Of a DNA stretch of 44,058 nucleotides, positions 15,287 to 23,677 are shown piece after piece. Made by a program: the position numbers and the translations under genes. Under the pieces are notes generated by a model, which did no database searches, had not been told where the DNA came from, and saw nothing but the letters and a program-made list of their open reading frames with translations. The stretch lies in the NCBI RefSeq assembly GCF_001436395.1, contig NZ_AZGJ01000016.1, positions 1 through 44,058 of the forward strand. The letters run 5' to 3'. Positions within the stretch are counted from its first letter, which is position 1; each line of letters opens with the position of its first letter. Source of the stretch: Secundilactobacillus malefermentans DSM 5705 = KCTC 3548. Lineage in GTDB: Bacteria > Bacillota > Bacilli > Lactobacillales > Lactobacillaceae.

Positions 15287-17851
15287 ATGAATAAAACGTA
15301 TTTTAAAGCGACAATTCGCGAAATTAGTTCCTCGTGGGGCAAATTTATTTCAATCATTTTGATCATTCTGTTAGGCTCACTCCTTTATGTGGGAATTCGG
15401 AGTATTGGTCCCGATTTGAACGAATCCGGAAACCAGTACTTTTCGCAACAAAAGTTGAGTGATTTAAAGGTGGTCTCAACGATGGGACTGACCGATACCG
15501 ACCTAAGCAAAATTAAAACAAGTCAATCGGTCAAGAGTGCTGATGCGATTCACATGACGACGCTGAAGAAGAACCGAGATCAAGTTGTCAGTGTGTACGG
15601 CTATCAAAAAGCTGCCAAATTGGATAAGCTTAAAGTCGTCTCGGGACATTTGCCGCGTCAAGGAAACCAAATCGTACTAGATAACATTGCCAAAGCGGAT
15701 GGCTATAAGCTGGGCGAGACCTACAAACTTCCTAATAACAGTCATTTGAAGCGGCAAAGCTATAAAATTGTCGGGTTTGTCAATTCCCCTCAATTCATTA
15801 GTAGTATCGACAGGGGAACGACGAACGTTGGTAGTGGAACCATCAATTACTTTGCGTATGCTTCAGACAGTGTGTTTAAACAGGATACTTATTCAATGGT
15901 TGCGGTTCAGTTTAAAAATGCGGCTCACTATGCAGCTGGTACCGACCAGTATCAACGCTATATTGATCAACAATCTGACCAGCTTAAAAATAGTTTAAAG
16001 GGCCGTTCAGCTAAACGGCTTGCAGAAGTTCAAAAGCCGCAGCTGGCTAAAATTAATAAGCAACTGAAGCAGGTAGATGCGCAACAAACGCAGTTGACCG
16101 CTGCAGCTGCTGCAGGGCAATCTGCACAGTTAACGACTCAGCAGGCCAAATTAACCCAGGCAAAGCAAAAGCTGACGAAGGCTAGGGATCAAGTGCAGAA
16201 CCTTGCTAAGCCAACTTATACGTACGCTGACCGCCAAAGTAACCCTGGTTACCAAGATTACTTTGATGAGTCGCATAGTATTGCAGCGATTGCGGTTATT
16301 TTCCCAGGATTTTTCCTTTTCATTGCCATTTTGATTACGTTCTCAACTATTTCTAGAATGGTGGAAAAGAACCGGCGTGAAATTGGTCTCATGCGGGCAC
16401 TTGGCTACAACAAAATGGAAATTTCATTGAAGTATGTCATTTATGCATTATTAGCAGGCCTATTAGGGGCGATAATTGGTAGCGTTGCTGGCATGTTTAC
16501 GTTGCCACGGTTCGTCTTCAGCTTGTTGGCAAATAACAACATCAATGACTTTGTCGGGGTCGTTCCTTGGTCATACATGGGACAAACAATTGTCGCAGGG
16601 CTAGTTGCGACGCTGGCGAGTGCGCTGATCGTATTGGTTATCAATCTTCGTGAAGTTCCAACCAATTTGATGCAGGCAAAGGCGCCCAAAGCTGGTAAAC
16701 GAATTCTGATTGAACGGATTACACCATTGTGGAATCACTTAAACTTCAATCAAAAAGTCAGTTATCGGAACCTCTTTCGGTACAAAGGCCGCATGATTTT
16801 GACCATTGTGGGGATTGCGGGATGTACGGGATTAATCTTGAGTGGGTTTGGAATTCAAGATTCCGTGAACGATTTAATTCCAGATCAGTACGAGCAAATT
16901 CAACATTTCCAAGGTGTCGCCACTTTAAACAAAGCAAGTCAACAAATTCACTCAACTAAAATTTCAAGCCAAAAGTCTGCTGTCATGAAATCGGTGACTG
17001 TCAGAGCGGCCGGCTCTAACAGCAATGATACGGCTACTTTGATTGCACCCAAGACGGGCAAGAACTTCACCAAATTTGTCAGCCTAAAGTCGGCATCAAC
17101 GAATAAACAGTTGCATCTTTCGAACAGTGGCGTTATCATTTCGGAAAAGTTAGCAACCGACATGAACGCGAAGGTTGGCAGCCACATTACGCTGAATTCT
17201 GACGAGAAACAGGTTAATGTTAAGGTTACCGGAATTACTAAAAATTACGCGGGTCACTGGCTGTATGCGACAAAGGCTTATTACCAAAAGGTGATGCCAG
17301 TCAAATTTGCGGCAACTTCTGTTCTATTTAAAACGAATCAGGTTAAGAAGCATCAACGAACTAATTTGAGTCGGACGCTCCTTAAGCAGGATGGCGTATT
17401 GAACGTCAGTTTTCCACGTTATTCCGTCGCTTCATTGGGGAGCGGGGGACTTGGATCTGTTGTCCTCATTATGATTGTGATGTCCGGCGCTCTTGCGTTA
17501 GTGGTTCTCTATAATTTGACCAACATCAATATTTCGGAGCGACTACGGGAGCTTTCCACGATTAAAGTGCTGGGCTTCTATGACCGTGAAGTCACGGCAT
17601 ACGTTGCGAGAGAAAATGTTATTTTTACGATTGCCGGGATTATCGTTGGTTGGGGGATTGGCGTCTTTCTCCACCGCTTCATTATGATTAAGGCGCAAAC
17701 GGGTAGTATTTTATTTCCACTTGTCATTCACTATCCAGGTTTCTTGTGGTCCGCATTAATCACGTTAGTTTTTAGTATCATTATCGGAGTTATTACGCAT
17801 TTTCAACTAAAAAACATTCGCATGTTGGACGCACTATCCTCAAGCGAATAG
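15287..17851 (+). CDS. Large FtsX-family ABC permease
   Basis: An 854-residue permease with duplicated FtsX domains. There is a helix at about 15-37, a large extracytoplasmic domain, three helices around 330-455, a central helix near 505, a second extracytoplasmic domain and three last helices around 720-850. The first external domain carries a charged, Gln/Lys/Ala-rich stretch at about 240-305 that looks like a coiled coil, as in many predicted lipoprotein or peptide exporters of Firmicutes. ATG 15287 is chosen over GTG 15278, since AGGTG lies seven bases before it. Function is probably peptide resistance or envelope maintenance. No two-component system is adjacent. Confidence 0.85.
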   Translation: MNKTYFKATIREISSSWGKFISIILIILLGSLLYVGIRSIGPDLNESGNQYFSQQKLSDLKVVSTMGLTDTDLSKIKTSQSVKSADAIHMTTLKKNRDQVVSVYGYQKAAKLDKLKVVSGHLPRQGNQIVLDNIAKADGYKLGETYKLPNNSHLKRQSYKIVGFVNSPQFISSIDRGTTNVGSGTINYFAYASDSVFKQDTYSMVAVQFKNAAHYAAGTDQYQRYIDQQSDQLKNSLKGRSAKRLAEVQKPQLAKINKQLKQVDAQQTQLTAAAAAGQSAQLTTQQAKLTQAKQKLTKARDQVQNLAKPTYTYADRQSNPGYQDYFDESHSIAAIAVIFPGFFLFIAILITFSTISRMVEKNRREIGLMRALGYNKMEISLKYVIYALLAGLLGAIIGSVAGMFTLPRFVFSLLANNNINDFVGVVPWSYMGQTIVAGLVATLASALIVLVINLREVPTNLMQAKAPKAGKRILIERITPLWNHLNFNQKVSYRNLFRYKGRMILTIVGIAGCTGLILSGFGIQDSVNDLIPDQYEQIQHFQGVATLNKASQQIHSTKISSQKSAVMKSVTVRAAGSNSNDTATLIAPKTGKNFTKFVSLKSASTNKQLHLSNSGVIISEKLATDMNAKVGSHITLNSDEKQVNVKVTGITKNYAGHWLYATKAYYQKVMPVKFAATSVLFKTNQVKKHQRTNLSRTLLKQDGVLNVSFPRYSVASLGSGGLGSVVLIMIVMSGALALVVLYNLTNINISERLRELSTIKVLGFYDREVTAYVARENVIFTIAGIIVGWGIGVFLHRFIMIKAQTGSILFPLVIHYPGFLWSALITLVFSIIIGVITHFQLKNIRMLDALSSSE

Positions 17852-18112
17852 GTCAATAATAAATTGCTTTTAATATTCATTTAATATCATTGAATATTTT
17901 GTGGCGCAAATTCAAAACACAAAAAGAGACGTAAATCCCTTTTGTGACGGAGGATTTGCGCTATTTTTGTGTCGCTAATTATTAAGAAATTCTTGCGTAG
18001 GGAGGCAAAAATATTCACATTTTTACACCGTTATATTCACATAAAAAGCAAAAGTGCGGACTAGACTTAATTCATTGATTGAAAAAGACAACAAAGAAAG
18101 AGGCTGAGCCCA
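17852..18112 (+). promoter_or_regulatory. Structured leader region of the acyltransferase/ABC operon
   Basis: No gene fits here. An inverted repeat AATATTCA/TGAATATT spans 17872-17898. GGATTTGCG (17952-17960) can pair with CGTAAATCC (17930-17938) to form a terminator-like hairpin before TATTTTTGT, or with GCGCAAAT(TC) (17904-17913), so the two pairings exclude each other. ATATTCACAT occurs twice in direct orientation (18011-18020, 18033-18042), 22 bases apart. It may be a simple terminator for the upstream permease, or an attenuator plus activator site for the next operon. No known riboswitch class was recognised. Confidence 0.45.
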
Positions 18113-18934
18113 ATGGAAAGTATTTCAAATGCACACCCAATGCCGGTGATAAAAAGGAGAAAATTCAGATGGCAACGGTTATTACCTTGGTTGATTCCAG
18201 TTGGAATTTTCGCCATTTGGCAACTCAGCAGCAGTGTTGGTTGGCTATCAAGCGACACACTGCCATCCCCGCTAGACGTCATTAAAGATGGCGTTAGCTT
18301 AGCACAAAGCGGTGAACTGCAGAAAAACGTCAGCATCAGTTTATTTAGAGCACTGGTTGGATTTGCAATCGGCGGAAGCGTTGGTTTCATCCTTGGATTT
18401 CTAAACGGAATTTCAAAGATTTTTCGCGGATTAACTGATTCAACCGTCCAAATGTTGCGGAATATTCCGCATCTATCGTTGATTCCGCTCGTTATTCTAC
18501 TCATTGGAATTGGCGAATCAGCCAAGATTTCTCTGGTAGCAATTGGGGTCATGTTCCCAATTTATATCAACACGCTTCATGGAATTCGCTCAGTTGATCC
18601 GGAGCTAGTCGAAATGGGTCAGTCGTATGGATTAACAAAAGTGCAACTGTTCTCCAAGATCATTTTCCCAGGCGCGCTACCCACCATTTTGATGGGAGTT
18701 CGATACGCGCTGGGGGTAATGTGGACGACCTTGATTGTCGCTGAAACAATCTCATCAGATTCTGGAATCGGGTACATGTCAACGAATGCCCAGGAATTTA
18801 TGGATATGAAAACGGTCCTACTATGTATTTTAATTTACGCATTGCTTGGTAAGATTTCCGATTTAATTGCCAAGGGGCTGGAAAGCTACCTACTAGATTG
18901 GCGTCAGGCGAAAGGAGATGTCACAAATGACTGA
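18113..18934 (+). CDS. ABC importer permease, nitrate/sulfonate/taurine (SsuC-like) family
   Basis: A 273-residue inner-membrane permease with about six helices and the BPD_transp_1 fold. The cytoplasmic EAA-type loop is visible as ELVEMGQSYGLTKVQLFSKI followed by FPGALPTILMGVR, close to SsuC/TauC and thiamine-precursor permeases. It is the first gene of a five-gene operon. Its last eight bases overlap the ATPase gene. ATG 18113 follows AAAGAGG at about ten bases. The imported compound is unknown; a sulfonate is the default guess from family. Confidence 0.88.
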   Translation: MESISNAHPMPVIKRRKFRWQRLLPWLIPVGIFAIWQLSSSVGWLSSDTLPSPLDVIKDGVSLAQSGELQKNVSISLFRALVGFAIGGSVGFILGFLNGISKIFRGLTDSTVQMLRNIPHLSLIPLVILLIGIGESAKISLVAIGVMFPIYINTLHGIRSVDPELVEMGQSYGLTKVQLFSKIIFPGALPTILMGVRYALGVMWTTLIVAETISSDSGIGYMSTNAQEFMDMKTVLLCILIYALLGKISDLIAKGLESYLLDWRQAKGDVTND

Positions 18935-19634
18935 TGAATTCGTAAAAATTAGAAATGTGGCGAAAAATTATGGCGACAAAGTCATTTTGCATGATGTTAA
19001 TTTAAGCATTCAAAATCATGAGTTTATTGCGTTGGTCGGCAAAAGTGGTGGTGGGAAAAGTACCCTCCTCAGACTGATTGCTGGACTAGAAAAGCAAAGT
19101 AACGGTGAAATTAATTTTAGCCAAGAAAACCCCATCATTCGGGTGATGTTTCAAAATGATCGGCTCTTACCGTGGCTCACGATTGGCGAAAATGTTTGTT
19201 TCCAAAGCAAAAATAAGGAGACCCAGACTGAAGCTTCGGAAATGTTGGAACTGGTGGGATTGTCGGATCAGAAGGATAAATATCCAAGCCAACTTTCCGG
19301 TGGTCAAAAGCAACGAGTCGCGTTAGCAAGAGCCTTAATGGCCCATCCACAACTGTTGCTGTTGGATGAACCACTTGGCGCATTAGATGCGCTGACCAGA
19401 AGGCAAATGCAGGATCTGATATTAAAAATTTGTCGAGAACAAAAGTTAACGACCATCTTAGTGACGCATGATGTCAATGAGGCGGTTAGAATGGCTGATC
19501 GAGTCATCGTCATTCGCGACGGAACGAGCCGTTTTGAAGAGACTGGTGTCGAGAGTGATGACGTTGCAAAAGTTGCCATTGCTGCTGAAACCGTCCTCCA
19601 TGACATTATGGGGGAGGAGGCTATTTATGGCTGA
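18927..19634 (+). CDS. ABC importer ATP-binding protein (SsuB-like)
   Basis: A 235-residue ATPase with Walker A GKSGGGKST (38-46), LSGGQKQR signature, LLLLDEPLGALD Walker B and LVTHDVNEAV switch, typical of SsuB/TauB. It energises the adjacent permease. The ATG at 18927 lies nine bases after AAAGGAG; the ATG at 18918 abuts that site and is rejected. It overlaps the permease by eight bases and the acyltransferase gene by eight bases, so the three are translationally coupled. Confidence 0.92.
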   Translation: MTDEFVKIRNVAKNYGDKVILHDVNLSIQNHEFIALVGKSGGGKSTLLRLIAGLEKQSNGEINFSQENPIIRVMFQNDRLLPWLTIGENVCFQSKNKETQTEASEMLELVGLSDQKDKYPSQLSGGQKQRVALARALMAHPQLLLLDEPLGALDALTRRQMQDLILKICREQKLTTILVTHDVNEAVRMADRVIVIRDGTSRFEETGVESDDVAKVAIAAETVLHDIMGEEAIYG

Positions 19635-20847
19635 GCAAAAAATGACGCGGCACGGAAAACCCTATCTATATGAAGTGGACTTTATGCGCTGCGTCTTCAT
19701 CTTTGGTGTCCTACTTAATCACACAACAACGGCATTTGGGACCGCGATGAATGACAGTCTGAGTAAATCACTGATTCACGCGACCCACTTGTCGTTACAT
19801 TTTACCCGAATGGGCTTCATGTTCATGACCGGATTGGTTCTTTTCCTAAATTATTATGGTAAGAATTCAAAATGGCTGACTTTTTGGAAACGCCGATATA
19901 CCAGTGTTGGAATCCCTTATCTAGCATGGAATGCAATTTTGCTCCTATTTGTGGATTTGTTCTCTGGTATTGCGCTGAACGGGATGCAGTACTGGAAAGA
20001 TTTTAGTTACTCAGTGTTACATGGAAATAATTTCTATCTATACTATGTCTTCGTTGTTTTCCAACTTTACCTGATTTTTCCAGCCTTCATTTGGCTATTC
20101 CGGAAGTTTAAAGATCATCACAGAACGATTCTGCTCGTTAGTTTCACCATTCAACTCGCGTTATTAATTGGTGTGAAATATGGATTACCTCACATTGATA
20201 ATAGTGGTTGGCCATACATTTTTAGGGCATACGGAAATAACGTCCTCATGTATCAGGCGTACTTCTTGGCCGGTGGTTATACGGCGATCCATTATCAAAA
20301 AGTGACCGCCTTCCTCACCAAATTCAAGAAGCAAGTCTACGCGATTGCGGTCCTTTTATCGTTTGGAACCTTCCTCTTGTATGAGTACAACGGGCGCATT
20401 TTGAAACTGTCATTTAGCAAAATGATGACTGCCCAACAGCCGTATCTAATGGTTTACGCGTTGGTGATGGTCGCGGTTGTTTTCCTAATTGGTCAAAAGT
20501 ACGCATTTTATCGGATGCATGGGTTAAACCCAACCGTTGAAAAATTTATCGCAACAAGCTCTAAGGTATCATTTGGAATTTACCTTGTTCAAACAATTCC
20601 ACTGGCAATCCTAAGCTTTACGTTAAGCAAATTAACGTTTATCCCTTCGTGGTTGATGTTTTGGGGAATCCCAATTGGCTACGCGTTCGTCGTTGGGAGT
20701 TCATTTCTCATTTCGTACTTCTGCCTCAAGGTACCGCCATTTGACCTCTTAATTGGTCGTGGAAAGTTAAAGTGGCCTTGGAAATTCAAGCAACCAAATT
20801 CAGAAAATATTGCAATTGAAGCAGAGAAAAAATCCAGTCACGCATAA
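19627..20847 (+). CDS. Membrane-bound acyltransferase, family 3 (OafA/OatA-like)
   Basis: A 406-residue protein with about ten hydrophobic helices and no extracellular SGNH domain. The first helix carries Arg21 and His32 in MRCVFIFGVLLNHTTT, the R-x10-H arrangement needed for acyl transfer in OafA-type enzymes. Such proteins move acyl groups across the membrane onto wall polymers, glycans or small molecules. GGAGGAGG lies six bases before ATG 19627, inside the end of the ATPase gene. Its place between an importer and an acyl-CoA ligase is unusual: the ligase could make its donor, or it could modify the transported compound. Acceptor and donor are unknown. Confidence 0.85.
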   Translation: MAEQKMTRHGKPYLYEVDFMRCVFIFGVLLNHTTTAFGTAMNDSLSKSLIHATHLSLHFTRMGFMFMTGLVLFLNYYGKNSKWLTFWKRRYTSVGIPYLAWNAILLLFVDLFSGIALNGMQYWKDFSYSVLHGNNFYLYYVFVVFQLYLIFPAFIWLFRKFKDHHRTILLVSFTIQLALLIGVKYGLPHIDNSGWPYIFRAYGNNVLMYQAYFLAGGYTAIHYQKVTAFLTKFKKQVYAIAVLLSFGTFLLYEYNGRILKLSFSKMMTAQQPYLMVYALVMVAVVFLIGQKYAFYRMHGLNPTVEKFIATSSKVSFGIYLVQTIPLAILSFTLSKLTFIPSWLMFWGIPIGYAFVVGSSFLISYFCLKVPPFDLLIGRGKLKWPWKFKQPNSENIAIEAEKKSSHA

Positions 20848-20862
20848 GAAAGAAGCGATTAT

Positions 20863-22404
20863 ATGACAAAATTAACAACAGCATTAATCAAAGAATTAGA
20901 TGTAGACCAAGACAAAAATATACTGCAAGATGCAGAAAACGGCATTTGGTATACCCGTCGTCAATTCCAAATGGACGTAGAATCGCTCAAAAATTCGATG
21001 TTGGCAAGAAACGTTGGCTATGGCGATCACGTATTAATTGCGTTACAAAACGCAGTCGTCTACGCCCCCCTCATGCAAGCAATTTGGGAAATTGGTGCTG
21101 TGGCATATCCAATTTCTGATACAACACCAGGTGAGGAGCTAACAGCCTTAATCAGTAGTGATGACTATCCGGTTGCATTTGTTCAACAGCAATTTGCAAA
21201 GCCACTGTCAGGACTAGCTGGTATTACGAGAACGACCATTTCCTTAAGAACAATCATGGAATTACCAATTCTTTGGAATGATCGGGTCTTGGTTAACCGG
21301 ACGAAGCCCAATGAAACCCGCATTCTTGAAACGGATCTTGCGTTGGTGCTGCATACTTCCGGAACAACTGGTAAGCCCAAGAGTGTTGGCCTAACTCACG
21401 AGTTGTTGTACAACGGGGCAATTCATGATCGTGATAGCCATGAAACAACGTCGAAGGATACTGCTTTGATTATGATGCCAATGTTCCACGTTAATTCACA
21501 AATTATGTCGTTGCTTCAAATGCGGCTGGCTGGTGGACGAGTATCGATTGCTAAGAAATTTAGTGCCAGTCGATTCTGGTCACAAGTTGCCAAAGGTGAT
21601 GTGACCTGGGCCTCGGTTGTGCCAACAATTTTATCAATTTTGTTGCTCAACGAAAAATCACAAGCACAGTTTGATGACTATCAAGATCAGATTCATCTTC
21701 GATTCTTGCGAAGTTCATCCTTTGCGCTGCCACTTAAGAAGCTGACGGATTTTGAAGATCGGTTCCACACGTTAATCTTAGAAGGTTATGGGATGACTGA
21801 AACTGCGAGTCAATGCACGATTAACCCGTTAGATGCACCCAAAGTTGGCTCAGCTGGGAAACCATTTGCAACTGACTTAAAACTCATCGTTGACGGTGAG
21901 ATGGTCGATGCGCCTGATGTGGTGGGCGAAATTGCGGTTCGTGGTGATCACGTTATTTCTGACTACCTGGAGACAAATCCAGAGTCATTTCACAATGACT
22001 GGTTCTTAACCGGTGATTTAGGTTACCTAGATGAAGATGGCTACCTATTTGTAAAAGGTCGTCGGAAGGAAATGATTAGTCGCGGTGGTGAGAAAGTTGC
22101 GCCCGCTAAGGTCGAAAATGTGCTCAATGAGTTACCGTTCATTGAACAAGTTGCGATTATTGGGATGCCCGATGATTTATATGGAGAAGCTGTGACGGCT
22201 GTGACCATCTTAAAGGCAGGCGAAACAAGTCGCCCACTAGCTAAAGAAAAGATTTTAAAATATACGGAACATAAGTTGGCTAAATTCGAACGGCCAACCG
22301 AAGTTATTTTTGTTGATGAATTCCCATTGAATACGACTGGTAAAGTGGTTCGCCCTAAGCTGCGTGAATCATTACTAGCTGCCAGTGTTGGAGGAGAAGC
22401 ATGA
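20863..22404 (+). CDS. AMP-forming acyl-CoA ligase, oxalyl-CoA-synthetase-like
   Basis: A 513-residue adenylate-forming enzyme of the ANL superfamily. It has the phosphate loop LHTSGTTGKPKSVGLTH (about 163-179), YGMTETASQ, the TGDLGYLDEDGYL hinge, GRRKEMISRGGEK and the C-terminal catalytic lysine in NTTGK (about Lys494). The NPL...GSAGKP and SRGGEKVAP stretches recall the oxalate-CoA ligase group (Pcs60/AAE3), suggesting a small or dicarboxylic acid rather than a long fatty acid, though substrate cannot be fixed. It starts 15 bases after the acyltransferase gene and ends in a four-base overlap with the binding-protein gene. No carrier-protein or thioesterase domain is attached. Confidence 0.85.
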   Translation: MTKLTTALIKELDVDQDKNILQDAENGIWYTRRQFQMDVESLKNSMLARNVGYGDHVLIALQNAVVYAPLMQAIWEIGAVAYPISDTTPGEELTALISSDDYPVAFVQQQFAKPLSGLAGITRTTISLRTIMELPILWNDRVLVNRTKPNETRILETDLALVLHTSGTTGKPKSVGLTHELLYNGAIHDRDSHETTSKDTALIMMPMFHVNSQIMSLLQMRLAGGRVSIAKKFSASRFWSQVAKGDVTWASVVPTILSILLLNEKSQAQFDDYQDQIHLRFLRSSSFALPLKKLTDFEDRFHTLILEGYGMTETASQCTINPLDAPKVGSAGKPFATDLKLIVDGEMVDAPDVVGEIAVRGDHVISDYLETNPESFHNDWFLTGDLGYLDEDGYLFVKGRRKEMISRGGEKVAPAKVENVLNELPFIEQVAIIGMPDDLYGEAVTAVTILKAGETSRPLAKEKILKYTEHKLAKFERPTEVIFVDEFPLNTTGKVVRPKLRESLLAASVGGEA

Positions 22405-23375
22405 GTAAGAAATGGAAAAAGTACCTCCTTATTTTAATAGTGCTTCTCGGAATTGGTGGCGCATTTTATGGCTACAAACAGGCCAATAATAGTGCTTCAA
22501 CGACTAGTTTAAAAACAATCACGATTGGTTATCAAAAAGCCGATCCCGTTGACATTTCGCGTCAACGTGGTGATTTAGCCAAGAAGATGAAGAAAAAAGG
22601 GTATCACGTTGTATTCAAACAGTTCCAAGATGGAACCGCGCTGATGACGGCATTGAAGAGTGGCAATATTGACTATGCCCGTTTGGGTGATACGCCACCA
22701 ATTACGGCTCAAGCAGCTGGAACCAAACTGGTCTACATCGCCGCTGGTGCTTCCAAGGAGAACGGAACTGGGCTCGTCATTCCTAAGAACTCCTCCGTTA
22801 AATCAATTAAGGATTTAAAAGGTAAGCGAGTTGCGTACACGAAGGGCACGAGTTCTCAATACCTGTTACTATCTGCCTTAAAGAAGGCCGGAATGTCAGC
22901 CAGCGATATTAAATGGGTCAACATGGACCAATCAGCTGCCAGCGTTGCCTTCTCAAAGGGGAAGGTTGCGGCATGGTCAACTTGGGATCCTTACACAGCC
23001 CAAGCTGAGGTTCAAATGGGCGCCAAGTTGCTTATTACGGGTAAGAACGGCGTCAGTTACAACCGTGACTTCGTCGTGGCAATGAAGAACTTCGCTAAGA
23101 AGAATACGGATGTTTCTAGTTACCTCACTAAGTACTTGGCAGCAGATATGAAATGGGCAGATACCCATCATGAAAAGCTGATTAAGATGTTGATGAAGTC
23201 GTTAGGTCTTTCGCGTAAAGTTGTGACTAAGACGGTTGAACGTCGGAGTTATTCAATGGGTAAGGTGACAACGAAGATTGTGAAACAACAGCAGGAAATC
23301 GCAGACATGTTCTATGCATCTAGTTTAATTAATAAGGATGTTAAGGTTTCAAAGATTGTGATGTCAGGTAAATAG
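22401..23375 (+). CDS. ABC importer substrate-binding protein (SsuA/NMT1-like), membrane-anchored
   Basis: A 324-residue extracytoplasmic binding protein. After a basic N-terminus comes one hydrophobic segment (about 8-25), then the NMT1/SsuA-type fold, recognisable by IDYARLGDTPPITAQAAGTK and AAWSTWDPYTAQAE, which resemble sulfonate and taurine receptors. There is no cysteine after the hydrophobic segment, so it is not a lipoprotein. An uncleaved anchor (no AxA site is seen) is more likely, which is unusual for a Gram-positive SBP. It overlaps the ligase gene by four bases and ends the operon before a strong terminator. Confidence 0.88.
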   Translation: MSKKWKKYLLILIVLLGIGGAFYGYKQANNSASTTSLKTITIGYQKADPVDISRQRGDLAKKMKKKGYHVVFKQFQDGTALMTALKSGNIDYARLGDTPPITAQAAGTKLVYIAAGASKENGTGLVIPKNSSVKSIKDLKGKRVAYTKGTSSQYLLLSALKKAGMSASDIKWVNMDQSAASVAFSKGKVAAWSTWDPYTAQAEVQMGAKLLITGKNGVSYNRDFVVAMKNFAKKNTDVSSYLTKYLAADMKWADTHHEKLIKMLMKSLGLSRKVVTKTVERRSYSMGKVTTKIVKQQQEIADMFYASSLINKDVKVSKIVMSGK

Positions 23376-23386
23376 GGATGTGTGAA

Positions 23387-23624
23387 AGAATGGGGTGGAA
23401 CAAAACAAAAGTTTTGTTCCACCTTTTTTCTGTCCCCCTATTATTCTTTTAATCGGGCTCCAAAAGGCACTAACTTCGTGTCGTTGTCGATTACACTAAG
23501 CCAAAGACCCAAAGACCGGCAAGTGTAAGTCGCAACTCCCTACGCCTAACCTAGATTAACAAACAATCCAGGTACGGGATTATTCGTTAATCTAGGTTAC
23601 GCTCGGAAGCTAATCGTCTTTTGT
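23387..23624 (+). repeat. Non-coding repeat, copy A (inverted partner at 26222-26405)
   Basis: The stretch holds the hairpin above, then TCCAAAAGGC (from about 23459), a hairpin CCTAGATTAAC/GTTAATCTAGG with inner AATCC/GGATT (about 23550-23596), and CTTTTGTCACACC at its end. The reverse complement of 26222-26405 has the same blocks in the same order, so the two are inverted copies. Copy A carries about 65 extra bases between ACTAACTTCG and CGCCTAACC, which themselves contain TTACACT/AGTGTAA arms. No ORF is present. Confidence 0.75.
23394..23429 (+). terminator. Terminator of the five-gene operon, left end of repeat copy A
   Basis: GGTGGAACAAAAC and GTTTTGTTCCACC pair perfectly around AAAA, followed by six T. 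A related hairpin ends the inverted copy at 26366-26405. Confidence 0.92.
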
Positions 23625-23677
23625 CACACCTTTGTTCTTTTTTTGGTTTAAAATATAAAGCGAATAGGAGGGGTTCG

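Noticed and set aside
19468-19626. Longer acyltransferase with 53 extra N-terminal residues
   Set aside because: This extension lies in the ATPase coding frame region, has no RBS, and ATG 19627 has a near-perfect one.
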